A DNA stretch of 64,000 bases, taken from Macrolepiota albuminosa. Lineage: Eukaryota > Basidiomycota > Agaricomycetes > Agaricales > Agaricaceae. Of this stretch, positions 42,211-53,198 are shown one piece after another (the first letter of the stretch is position 1; every line of letters begins with the position of its first letter). The notes below the pieces were generated by a model. It searched no databases and was not told the DNA's origin. It worked only from the letters and a program-made list of their open reading frames with translations. Position numbers and translations under genes: made by a program. The stretch lies in the NCBI GenBank assembly GCA_027475525.1, contig JAMWFC010000091.1, positions 994,963-1,058,962 on the forward strand. Direction: 5' to 3'.

Positions 42211-42794
42211 ACTGCATTGTAAAATAAAATTTTATACTGTGTATATATGTTACAATTATATCTCAATATTTTAAGTTTAGCAAAGCTTTACTATTTAAAG
42301 CTTCAACATTCCAATATTATAAAGCTACGGAAAAAGCATAGGTTAGTAATATTTATATTTCTTGTTTTTTTTTCTCTTCAAGTCTATGGCTAATTGAACC
42401 CATAGAATGAAGGTCTAAGTGCATACTTTTACTGTTATATATGAAGCTATCTCTGACTGCTAATGCAAAACTTTTCTAGTTCTATCAGAAATAATAGTTC
42501 GGCTATGTATTTATACTTCATTTCTGTTGAAAAATAAAACTAGTTTTTTTCACCAGAATCAACTAGTATGTGAAGAATCTGATAACATCTAATATTAGCA
42601 TGACAGTCATATAAAAGTCACACAAATATTAGAATTGAAATTGTCCTCTTTGTTTAGAGGCAAATTCTACTCAAATTCTTTAAGTCTCAGTATGAAATAT
42701 ATTTCAAAACACCTTGATTAAGACTAACACCTTTAACATTTAGTAGTATGAGCCCTTGATTTTGTGATATTCTACATTTGATTTTGAGTCTTTC

Positions 42795-43307
42795 TGTAAA
42801 AGCAACTTCTAGAGGCTGTGGCTTAGTCACACAGCTGACAAAGGGAGATCCAAAGTGTATTAGAGTATATACCAACAATATCATAATAACTACTCACCTG
42901 GCAGAGGGAGATCTAAAAAAAACAAGTCTAGGGATTTCCTATGTCAGGTTGGATGCTTCTTGGGCCTCTGAATGTGGAAAACAACTATACAAGTACAACA
43001 AAACCTTAAAAACTTGAAAATTGCTTAAATAAACAACTGTATAAACAAGGCAGAAAAACTCTGAACTTTGGAAGTCAGAAAAGCAAACTCTGGCTTATAT
43101 AAGTGGTCTAAAGCTGAAGGGCCCACACTTGTCTGAATGATAGCTAAAGAACTAAAGCATCTCAAAAGCTGAGAATAATACTAACAGATAGTGTTGAGAG
43201 AATAAAAACAGCAAAATGAGAGAATGATAAAAGAAATAAAGAAATGAATGAAAGGACAGTGAAGAAATAGGGAGTGAAAGAAGAAAAAAATGAGGAGTCC
43301 TCTGACA
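42795..43307 (-). repeat. Family B LTR (3' end of decayed minus-strand element)
   Basis: 513 bp from TGTAAAAGC to CTCTGACA on plus. Homologous to 44805-45323, 57426-57906 and 60511-61022. It sits directly after pol C-terminal sequence and a polypurine tract read on minus, so it is the 3' LTR of the element in 43308-46435. Confidence 0.8.
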
Positions 43308-43523
43308 TCACCCCCTTCTAGAGTGTGGTGTCTTAATATGCTGGATAAAAGTAGTTCTGGATGGCCTGGTCCACTTTGGAAAGAGAATAGAGGCCTCTGA
43401 TTGCTTGGAGAGCATTGTGATGCTCTTGATAGAATTCTCAGACCAAGGCAGGGGCATGGACATTCTCTTGTAGCTCCCAGAAGATGTCCTCAATTCCATA
43501 GCCCTTTCACTTTATCTTGACCT

Positions 43524-44305
43524 TGTCACAACCTCTTCCACCTGGAACCACCCCAGGACACCCCTGGAACTCCACCTGGAACTCCTCCACCAACCCCATG
43601 ACATGACCCCCACCATTGGGACTGCCACCACCGCCATCACACACATCAAACCCCGCCATCACACCGCACCCCCTGACAGCCCCACCACACAAACTCCGGA
43701 ACTACCCTTGGCACGTGCTGATCACCAAATCATGCCAACTACCCTGGCCATCATGTATCATGACATCCTTCCACACCAATTTATTGTGTGCCCTGCATGC
43801 ACAATCTCCAATATATAGTTTCTCCCCCTTCTGCCACCACCTATTAACTCCTGAAACCATCCCAGACATCCTGGGACCCCTGAGAAACCTGGAGCAGCCA
43901 CCCCCAATATTTAAGAGTAGCTACCTACTTGTCGTATGCTAGTCTTGATATTACATTTGATTGCTTGTGTGCTCTTTGATTGACTGGTATGCACTGACTG
44001 GCATGCTTTGACTGGCACACTCAACTTGTTTGTGTGCTCCTAAGATTGGTATGCACTTTGCGACTTAAACTTCACTAACCTGGGTCTTGTCCTAGAACCC
44101 CTGGTTCCTACTCAACTCCATCCCCTTAATTCTTTCAACTTCACCCAATTCCTGGACTAAGTCCCTTACTCCAGGAATTCCTCTATTCATGTCTTGAACC
44201 CTGGAGCTCAGTTCAGAGTTTCAGATACCCAAGTGTCCGTAGATCAAGTCTGCCTCATAAGGGCATTGCTTTTCTGGAAAGCCCCTGACTCAGCGGAACC
44301 TGACA
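43524..44305 (+). mobile_element. Solo LTR, family A, heavily CpG-decayed
   Basis: 782 bp from TGTCACAACC to CCTGACA, flanked by GACCT on both sides (43519-43523, 44306-44310). Inserted in family B pol. Compared with 3613-4339, most CG sites have become CA or TG. The PBS-complementary 13-mer is intact at 43941-43953. Confidence 0.88.
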
Positions 44306-44804
44306 GACCTGAAGCATGTTTCTAAAAAGTTAGCTGTCTAAGATCTGTTCTACTTTGTACTCTTCTTGGTTGTCTACCAGAACTGGAGGTGGAGATGGCT
44401 ATAGACATCAACTTGAGATTGAATTTTCTGATGCTGGAGAGAGCTTTACCACATTAAAGACTGGATGAAGTCAACTCATTCTACTCAGCAGCTTGAGTTG
44501 ATAGGCTAGTGGGCCTACTTGCTTTACTATAGGAAAGAGTCTTAGACGATGATAAGAGAGCTTCTGAGAAGATCAGGTAGTGTACTGTTCTAGCTCTTGA
44601 TTGACATGCTTGGTCTGGCCATCAGACTGGAGGTGGTAGACTGTAGAAGTGTAGAGTTTGACATAGAGGTGGTACAGTTCTCTGATAAATTCTGCCAAAA
44701 ACTGAGGTCCACAGTGTGAGACATAGGCATCTGACAATCCATGGAGTTTCCAGACATGCATGCTTTCAGTACAGATTAGCAGTGCCCATGGCAGAGCAAG
44801 TAAT

Positions 44805-45323
44805 TGTCAGGGGACTCCTCATTTCTTTCTTCTTTCACTTCTTATTCCTTCACTCTCCTTTCACTCATTTCCTTATTTCTTCTATCATTCTCTCATTTTG
44901 CTGTTTCTATTCTCTCAACACTATCTGTTAGTATTATTCTCAGCCTTTGAGATGTTCTGGTTCTTTAGCTATCATTCAGACAAGTGTGGGCCCTTTAGCA
45001 CCACTTCCAGACTGCTTATATAAGCTAGAGTTTGCCTTTCTGACTTCCAAAGTCCGGAGTTTTCCTTCCTTGTTTGCACAGTTGTTTAGTTAGTCAATTT
45101 TCAAGTTTTTAAAGTTTTGTTGTACTGTACAGTTGTTTTCCATGCTTCAGAAGCCCCAGAAGCATTCAACCTGGCATAGAGAATCTCTAGACTTGTTCTC
45201 TTTGGATCTTTCTCTGCCAGGTAGGTAGTTATTATGATATTGTCAGTACATACTCTGATACATTTTGGATCTCCCTCTGCCAGCTGTGTGACTAAGCCAC
45301 AGCCTCTAGAGGTCACTCTTATA
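44805..45323 (-). mobile_element. Solo LTR, family B, inserted in family B pol
   Basis: 519 bp from TGTCAGGGG to CTTATA. The flanks GTAAT (44800-44804) and GTAGT (45324-45328) are a target duplication with one change. It splits the integrase core. Confidence 0.8.
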
Positions 45324-46435
45324 GTAGTGTGTGTTGGAATAAAATGAGCATGCTTGCTACAGAGATCTACTACTACCATGATTGTGTCATATCTATGAGA
45401 GTCTGATAACTTGTCGATGAAGTCTACCAAGGCCACACTCCAATGCTCAGCTGGAATGAGCAAAGAATAAAGCTGTCCCATAGAAAGCTGACAACAAAGC
45501 TTAGTCTGAAGGCAGAGATTGCAGGTGGAGGTGTAAGAGCCAGTATATCATGACATTTGAGGCTATCAGTAATTCTGAGAGACCAGTTCCAGTGTCTTCT
45601 ATCTGTCAGAATAACCTGCAACCTGAGAGTCATGATGCTGCTCCACAATCTGCTTCCAGAGGTCTGGCAGGTTAGGAACATAAATGTACTACAGGAAGAT
45701 AAGAAGACCATTCTTCAAAGACCACTCGTCAGTGCAAACAGACTTTACTTCAGTTTTCTCTCAAGCATGCAAGGCCAAGGCAGCCTTGGCTACCAGATCT
45801 TTTTAAGCACCCTCCTGGTTACCTTGGCAGATGTCTTAAAGAATGCTTACTTCTTTTCTCTGGCCAACCACACCTTCTAGAGCATGGATATCAAACAGTT
45901 CTGGCTTCAGGAGAACAATATTGTCATTGCTGCTAGCTTCTGAACCATGGTCTGCTTGCCTAAAAAGTGTGTCTGGCTTGCTCATGCTCCATCCAGGTTT
46001 GTGATGTAGAGAAAAGTCAAAGTTGGCCAAATACAAGGACTATCAAGCCTGTCAGCAGTTAAATTTCTTGGCTGTCTAAAAGTACTCTAAGTTTTTGTGA
46101 TCAGTCCACACCTCAAATTTATGGCTGGCACCTTTAAGGAAATGTCACCACTTCTTAAATGACCAAATAATAGCTAGCATCTTCTTGTCATGGATCTTAT
46201 AATTTTGCTTCATGGCATTGAGACCCTTGGAGTAGAAAGCCACAAGATGCCACTTACCATCCTTCTGTGACTATTGAAAGAAAACAGATCCAGTAGCAAA
46301 ATCTAAGCTATCAGCTTTAACATGGAAGGAAGAGTCATTATCTGGGAATAAGAGAACAGGCTTTGAAGTGACTGCCTGTTTAAGGCCATCAAAGGCTGTC
46401 TGCTGCACTACATCCCAGTGCTAAGAAGTGTCTTT

Positions 46436-46501
46436 TGTAAGGGTGACCTCTAGAGGCTATGGCTTAGTCACATAGCTAGCAGAACCACATTACATGCTAG
46501 A
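46436..46501 (+). repeat. Family B LTR fragment
   Basis: TGTAAGGGTGACCTCTAGAGGC-type start of a family B LTR, lost after about 50 bp. Then a short AT-rich joint to the target site CCTGT (46502-46506) of the next element. Confidence 0.6.
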
Positions 46502-46506
46502 CCTGT

Positions 46507-47277
46507 TGTCAGGTTCCGCTGAGTCGGGGGATTTCTGGGAAAGCAATGCCCTTACAATGTGGACTTGATCTACGGATACTCGGGTGTCTGGAACTCCGGA
46601 GCTAGGACTCCGGGGTTCAAGACACAGGCAAGGGTAATCCCAGGAGAGGAGACTCGGTCCAGGGGTTTTGGGTTGTGAGTAGCTAGGGGATTGGGTGGAG
46701 GTCGAGTCGTGAACCGGAGGTTCTAAGATGAGACCAAGTTAGCAAGTTAAAGTTGCAAAGTACGTACCAAACTTAGAGCACGCGGTTATTCAAGCGTGCC
46801 AGTCAAAAGCTTGCCAGTCAGTGCGTACCAATCAAGCAAAGGGCACGCAACAATCAAAGTTATCCAAGTTAATATCAAGACTAGTGAATACAACGGGGGA
46901 CTATGCTATAAGTACTACGGGGCCAGGTCTTGGGGTTCCGGGGTGTCTGGGATAAGTCCCGGGAGGCATTGAGTAGCGGACAGTGACTGAATACCTGGAT
47001 CGCGCGTGGGGCGCACAATCAATTGACGTGAAGGGAGCTGTGATGTGTGATGCGTGATGGCCGGAAGCGAGCCGTGTGATCCAATCGTTGATGACAGCTG
47101 GTTCTGGGGTTCATGAAGCAGGGTCTCCGGGGGTGCTGGCTGATGGCGGTCTTTGATGCGTGTGATGGCGGCGTCAGCAGCTGTGGGGGCGGGGCATGCT
47201 GTGGGTTGACGAAGGAGGCTCTCAGATGGGGCTCCAGGGATGCCCCCAGGGGGTTCTGGAGGGGAGGGGTCATGACA
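46507..47277 (-). repeat. 3' LTR of family A copy 2
   Basis: TGTCAGG on plus to ATGACA. 771 bp. Transitions against its partner at 55400-56169. The R-start 13-mer is at 46870-46882 (complement). Confidence 0.88.
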
Positions 47278-47399
47278 TCACCCCCCCTCAGCGCCGAGAC
47301 CCTCCAAGGCACGCGTAGCCGGCGGTCTGGGCCAGGGTCCAGGTGTGGGATCCGTCGCATGTCCTGACACGTATCAAAATTTTTCCCATCAAACTCAAC

Positions 47400-49188
47400 A
47401 TGTCGTGTACACCAATGCATTCCCCGACGCCCCCACCTACTGACGAAGTCGCACCCCTTGTTGTGTGGGAGGCCTGGGACGCCCGGTATCGGCGCTGCCT
47501 GGATTGGGAGTGCATCATGGCGCTCTTCCAGCAACATAGGTGCATTCATGTGTTCTTGCTTGGCACGATCAACCCCCCCTGTTTTAGAACAACAAAACGC
47601 ACCTGCCGGAGACTATCTCCAAGGCAGACCCGGCCAGTCTCTCGGCGTCGGTTCCCAGATCGGTTCCTCAGGTGGGCTCCAGTCGTCCCATGCCCACTGT
47701 CGTGCGGATGACTGTCTGGCCTCCCCGCCCTCCTTCCTCACCTCGTCCTTGTCTGGCCGCCCCACGTTTTTGTTGGTCAGGGATGGCCCCTGGTACCATA
47801 TTGACGGTTCTGGAGGACCTGCATATCCCATAGGTGGTTGTGTTGCAGTTGTTGTTTGAGCAGGCCCTTGAGAGGCCCCAGCGGTTGCCCACCCATGCGT
47901 GGTGCATCAGCAACGGGCTGGTAAGTGACGTCGTACCTTGTGGTCGCCGCTAACGCCAACCCAGTGTGTGCACTGTGCTTGTCGGCTGGTGCAGTGTCTT
48001 TTCGAGGCCTCCAGCCCATCGTCCTGGAGGGACTCGTTGGTGTGCGAGGCATGTTACCTTAACCACGAGCGATGTTCCGTTTTGGCGTTATGGAGGGCGT
48101 GCTGTATGGCGTGGAAGCAGGGGTGGCCGTTGGGGGGGGTGATGCACAGGATGGGGGTGGAGGAGAGAGACTGGGTGGTTGAGCCGCCGATGGGAGTGCC
48201 AGGGGGTTCCAGGGGGGACGGGGCCCTGACGAGGGGGTCTCAGATGAGGGGGGTGGCGGGGGTAGGTAGTCGGAGCCGGCCCGTGGTCCTGGTCATGCGC
48301 TGGGCAACCCAGGCCAGGATGAGCGGGGGGGTCGTGTTGACAAGGGAAAGCGGCGGGCGTTGCCCAGTCCTTCCCCCGGGCCTTCCAAGCAGCTGCAACT
48401 TTCCCAGGAGGCCCCCTTCCCGACCTCTCCCCTGCGTCTGTCCCCAGCGGCGTTCTCCCCCTTGTTGGGGCGGCACTGCAGGAGTGCGTGGACCGGGCCG
48501 AGCAGGAGAGGGGGAAGCTGGCCAACCACCACCAGGTCACGGCTGAGCAATTGCAGGGGGTTTGGATGACCCTGGCTCAGAGCGAGGAGGCAGTGATGCA
48601 GGAGGCAGCAGCTCGGCGGTGGGTGGAGGAGGACTGGGGGGCAGTAGTCTGGGAGCTGCAGGAGATTTGGGTTGCACGGGGGGCATTGGAGGCCGAGCGG
48701 GACACGTTGCAAGCCCGGCTGGAGCAGGGGGCGGGCCATCCAGAGCCGGCCCCTCAGAGCTTGCAGAACGTGGTCGTCGCCCAGATGGCGGCTTTAAGTG
48801 AGTGGTTTGAGCCGCTTTCTTGAGTCCCCGCACTGATTTTCCAGGTTGGGCCTGGGAGCACTGCCTGCTCCTGAACAGGGTGGCTGCGGCATTAGCCTCC
48901 TTGCAGGAGAGTCAGTGGCCCAAACTGGCAACCCCCGAGGTGGAGCGTGGGCTGGACTTGTTGGGGAGATTGGTCTTGGCGCACCGGCAGAGGAACGTCC
49001 CAGCGCCGGGGACCTGGTTTGAGAGGGTCCTGGATGAGGGCAAGTCTCTCCCAACCTGGGACCAGCTGATGGAGGAGGCATCGCGAGAGTACGTTCCGGG
49101 GGAGCGGGAGAGGGAGGAGCCCCGGGGTTGGCCGTCGAGGTCCAGCGGGGGCAAGGATGGGGAGGGGGGCCCAGAGACCCCTCACTAG
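47400..49188 (+). pseudogene. Antisense spliced gene of copy 2 (paired CX2CX6C protein)
   Basis: Counterpart of 11903-13626, again antisense to gag-pol and placed between pol and the 3' LTR. Start MSCTPMHSPTPPPTDEVAPL at 47400. Intron 1 has lost its GT donor, but its TTTTAG acceptor remains (about 47577). Intron 2 (GTAAGT ... CAACCCAG, about 47922-47964) is canonical. Intron 3 (GTGAGT ... TTTTCCAG, about 48797-48844) is canonical and contains an in-frame stop, which supports splicing. The cluster CVHCACRLVQC, a 15-residue loop and CEACYLNHERC keeps all six cysteines. The coiled-coil is longer here (EQERGKLANHH, WVEEDWGAVVWELQE, LEAERDTLQARLEQ). Broken by a Trp to TAG change in exon 2 and frameshifts in exon 3. 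Ends PETPH at 49188. Confidence 0.72.
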
Positions 49189-49479
49189 CGGGTCCTTCTT
49201 CGAACTTTCTTGGTAGCTACGTCATGTGTCCTATATTGTAAGGTAGCGAGTCTTGTAACAAAATGTATATACTTGTTCTGCCGGAGTAAGTAAAAAGGAA
49301 TAGTGTAAGTGATTTGGCCAGAAGGTTGGAAAGAGACCTTCCTCCGATCCTGGGCACTGCTGTGAAAAAAGGTACTAAAAGGGAGTAAGATCTAGAGAGG
49401 AAGGGCAGAGAATATATATGGGAGTTGAATCTCTACTGAGCCCAGAGGTGGGGGTTACGCCCACTACTGCCGTCTGTGG

Positions 49480-51600
49480 GTCCTGCGCCCTGGGGGGTCG
49501 TTTATCGGGTGCCGCTGCTAGAAGTTCCAGAGTTTGTTGAGGGCGCCTTCAAGGTTTCGGCGCGGTTCCCAAGTGTCGTCCTCTGGGCCGTATCCCTTCC
49601 ACCATACGAGGAAGTGGGGTTGTCCACGGATGTTCCGGGAGTCGAGGATGTCTTCAACCTTGTAGTGGTACTCGTCCTTGACCTTGACCGGGAGAGGGGG
49701 TTTGGGCCATTGTTCAGAGAAGGGATCCGGGGGGTGTTGTTCCAGGAGGCGGACGTGGAATACCGGGTGCAGGCCTTTAAGTCCAGTCAGGGGTGGTATC
49801 CCTTGTTGGCAAAGAAGGGTGATATTCCGGTAGCAGAGTGCAGCGTGTTGTTGTAGGTGAACTCGGCCAGGGGGAGCTCGGCGTGCCAGTCGTCCTGCAA
49901 GTAGTTGACGTACAGTCAGAGGTACTGCTCAAGAGACTGGTGGCCAGGGGGAGCTCGGCGTGCCAGTCGTCCTGCAAGTAGTTGACGTACAGTCAGAGGT
50001 ACTGCTCAAGAGACTGGTTGACCCTTTTGGTTTGACCATCGGTTTCGGAGTGGTTGTCTCGGGGGGCGCAGCGGATCTGGCTCAGGGTTCCTTCGTCATT
50101 TAAGATTAGTACGGCATTCAGATGTTTGGGAAGAATCATCACGTGATGATTTAATGCATTGCGTTCTGCCTTGAACGACTTCTTGGAATAGACGTCCGGT
50201 TGGCAGGTAAGGGCATCGGGTTTAGCTTCAAGTCATCCCAGGCGGTACTAGATTGTGAAGTCATACTCTGAGAGGATCTTGGACCATCGGGCCTGCCGTC
50301 GACTAAGTTGCTTGGTCGTGGTGAAGTACTGCAGGTTATTGTGATCCGAGTAGACCTGGATCCGGTGCCAGGCTCCCTCAGGGTACGCTCGCCATTGTTT
50401 GAAGGCTTCAACGATGGCGAGGAGCTCCTTGTCGTAGATGTCATAGTTGAGCTCGGCGTCGATCATGGACTGGGTGTAGAATGCGACTGGCTGGGGCTCC
50501 CCACTGTCAGATCCCATCTGTGAGAGAATCCCAGCAATGGCATAGTTGGAGGCGTTGCATTCTAGGATAATCGGGAGGGCCGGGTCGTAGTGCCAGAGTA
50601 CGGGGGCGACTGTGAAAGCCTCCTTGAGCAGGTTAAAGATGCTTTGGCACTTACTGTCCCAGTTCCAGGCAACGTCCTTGCATGTGAGCCGGTTGAGGGG
50701 TTTTGTGATACCGGAGTAGTTGTCTATAAACCTCCGGTAGAAGTTAGCGAAACCCAAGAAGGATTGTACTTCCTTGACGTTCCAGGGTTGCAGCCAGTTG
50801 ACGATAGCCTCGACCTTGTGGGGGTCCATGCGAACGCTATTCGGGGATACGATGACGCCGAGATACTCAACCTCTTCCGTGTGGAATGAACACTTCTCAG
50901 GCTTGGCATGGAGGTTATGCTCATGGAGGCGTTCAAGGACTTGCCGGACGTGCTTCTGGTGGTCCTCCTTTGAGTCGGAGTAGATGAGTGCAGACGTTGT
51001 TGTAGCCGGAGCGGAGGTCGATCTTTGTGTAAACCTTGGCACTGTGGAGTCGATCGACCAGATCGCTGATGAGTGGGAGCAGGTAGCGGTTCTTCTTGGT
51101 AATCTTATTGAGTCCCTGGTAGTCAATGCAGAGTCGGAGCGAACTGTCTTTCTTCTTGGCGAATAGAACCAGGGCTCCGGCAGCAGAGGCAGAGGGTTGG
51201 ATGAATCCCTTACCGAGCATTTCATCGAGGTAGTCCTTCAGGGCCCGGAGTTTGACTTCCGACATGTTGTACACCTTGCTGAAAGGGGGGGCGGCTCCTT
51301 CCTTGAGATCGATAGTATGGTCATAGGGGCGGTGAGGGGGAATCTCCTTGGCGTCTCCTTTGGAGAATATGTCAGCGAACTTGTGATACTCCGGGGGAAC
51401 TACTTCTCGGAGAATCTGCTCCTCGGTTTTCTTTTCCAGGGGAATAGTGTCCCCTCGTAGATGTTCTTCCGGGAGAGACAGCGAGGTGTGTAGCTGAAAC
51501 GTGGGTGTTCTATCCTTCATGAGGTGGGCGAAGGGGGCGGCTCCAATGATCCTAATGTCGAGTGCATTCAGATTGATCAGAGTCACGGACACATCAGCCG
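49480..51600 (-). pseudogene. pol: Copy 2 pol: RT, RNase H, integrase remnant, chromodomain
   Basis: Minus strand. RT N-terminal part 50990-51592 ([51 protein letters not shown]), then a deletion removing the FGMTN and YLDD blocks, then [14 protein letters not shown] and RNase H to about 50230 ([19 protein letters not shown], where Asp to Asn changes remove active-site acids). Integrase is reduced to [20 protein letters not shown] near 49990-50060. The chromodomain ([20 protein letters not shown]) lies near 49560-49680. A 77-bp duplication lies within (49865-50018). Confidence 0.82.
49865..50018 (-). repeat. 77-bp tandem duplication 7 (assembly type)
   Basis: 49865-49941 matches 49942-50018 exactly, 77 bp at offset 77, in the integrase remnant. 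Confidence 0.9.
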
Positions 51601-51689
51601 GAGCGGGTTTGACGCGTGTCTGAGACCAGCCAGGGTAGTTCGGCCCTTTGTATTTGTTCCGAGGGATGTTTGGGGGTCGATTAGGGGCC

Positions 51690-52740
51690 TTGCGGGCTCA
51701 GACAGGCATGGGGGGCGCAGTTGTTGTCCTGGGGGTGTCGGGCATCGGGTCGCTCCCTAGGGCCCGGAGGTGCACAGCGGTCGAAGTGTGGTTTTTGGGT
51801 CCCGGGAAGGTCATGGTGAGCGTCTTCCAATCGATGTCGGGGTTCGTCTCGCGCAGCCAGGGTAGTCCCAGCACCATTGGAGTTGATTCGTGAAGTTGCG
51901 TGACCAGGAAGTTGGAGGTGAATTTGTAGTCGTTGTCCAGGGTCACGTGTCCTGAGTGAGACTTCTGGATGGGGCCAGAGGAGGAGGGGGTGCCGTCGAG
52001 GCGTTGCAGGCGGAGGGGCTGGTCGAGGGAGTTGTGGGGGAGGTCGAGGGCGTCGCTGATGAAAACTCCGGTGGCTCCGCTGTCAATGAGAGCCGATATC
52101 AATCCCGGGGCGCCGTCCAGCCTGGCATTGATGATGAAGGACCGGGACGAGCGGGACTGGAGTCTGGGGGGTGGTGGGGGCCCGTCCTTTGGGGTAGGAT
52201 TTGGAGAGTGGGGGATGTCGAAGGGGAGTTGCTGGTCGTCGGGTATTGGGTCCCGGGTCAGGCAAAGGGTAAGATGTCGCCAATCGATGCAAGGGTTGGT
52301 GTCTCGGAGCCACGGGAGCCCTAGGACCAGGAATGTGGAAGGGTGGAGTTTGGTTATCAACATCCGGAGGGTATGAGTCTGTCCGTTGGCGAAAGTAACA
52401 GGCATACACACAAAGTGAGTGATGTCTCCTGCCATAGAGATGTCTCTGTCAAAGAGGCAGAGCTGTACCGGGAGCGGGAGTCGTTGAGCGGGTTCCGGGG
52501 CTAAGGTAGACAATGTCTTGTCAATGAAGTTGTTGGTGGCGCCACTGTCGACAAGGGTGTTAAGGGGGATTCTGGAGGGGGTGAGGCGGGTGTTGAGGAG
52601 GAGGGAATGCGAGGAGTGGGAGGGTAGGTAAGTCGTGAGGGTGTCCTGTGCGAGTGTCGTGGAACAAAGATGGGAAACTGGGGCGGAGAAGACGTCGGAG
52701 TTGATTCCGCGATTTAGGGCGTCTTCCAGGTCTAAATCGC
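51690..52740 (-). pseudogene. pol: Copy 2 pol: tandem retropepsins
   Basis: First domain LVDSGATNNFIDK (about 52510-52560) ending VLGLPWLRDTNPCIDW. Second domain ALIDSGATGVFISDA (about 52040-52090) ending VLGLPWLRETNPDIDWK. Both DSGA motifs survive although the rest of the element is decayed. The frame continues from the second protease into the linker ([10 protein letters not shown]), unlike copy 1. That shows copy 1 lacks one base in its C-run at 8206-8210. Confidence 0.82.
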
Positions 52741-52812
52741 TGGGTCATTTTCCGAATACTCGTAGGTGGCATCCTCCCCTTTGAAGGTCCAGGTGGCACG
52801 TTCCATGACCTG

Positions 52813-53169
52813 TCATTGGGGGCACTCGGAGATGAAATGGTCTTTCTCACCACAGAGTATGCAAACACCCTCTCTTCTCCGTCGTTCCTGCACATTCTTC
52901 GGGACCTCAACCCAGGGTCGCCCCTTTTTCAAGAGCTGGTTGGCCCGGAGGGCCTCTTCGTCCTGTTTGTCAGTGAAGTCAGGATCTTCAGAGTCTTCCG
53001 GGGGTTTCTCGGGGTTTGGCGCGTCGCCCGGGTCGTTGGCGGCCACAGCGGCGTTGAGTTGGGCCTGGGGGCGGGCGCCACTGCCGGGGTTAGTATTGGG
53101 CGGGCCGCGACTCACCAGGGGTCGGCCACCAGGAAACACGGGAGGGCCAGGGTTTTGCTGGAGGGCCAT
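52813..53169 (-). pseudogene. Copy 2 gag zinc-knuckle segment
   Basis: Encodes RGPPNTNPGSGARPQAQLNA and then CILCGEKDHFISEC, an intact CX2CX4HX4C knuckle, ending in TGA. A 22-bp length difference upstream puts it out of frame with the capsid part. Confidence 0.75.
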
Positions 53170-53198
53170 GGGAGTCCTCCCCTAGGGTTTCAGGGGAG

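Larger units (their letters stand above)
43308..46435 (-). pseudogene. Decayed family B Ty3 pol (RNase H to chromodomain)
   Basis: Minus strand, full of stops. From high to low coordinates: RNase H with VKADSLDFATGSVFFQ, LVAFYSKGLNAMKQNYKIHD and KKMLAIIWSFKKW (about 46080-46420) and LHHKPGWSMSKPDTL; the integrase zinc site CNLCLQTK; and the core VALVDFIDKLSDSHRYDTI with its Asp. Then comes the second catalytic site as SHCGPQF, where SDRGPQF is expected (Asp lost), and DGQTKHVNQELEQY. The chromodomain/C-terminus is at 43310-43520 and 44310-44440. Two solo LTRs have inserted in it (43524-44305, 44805-45323). It belongs to a different Ty3 family from the GC-rich element. Confidence 0.75.

Noticed and set aside
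49476..49856. Plus-strand 126-residue frame in copy 2
   Set aside because: It is the reverse of the chromodomain and integrase tail of pol. Its protein has no meaning of its own.
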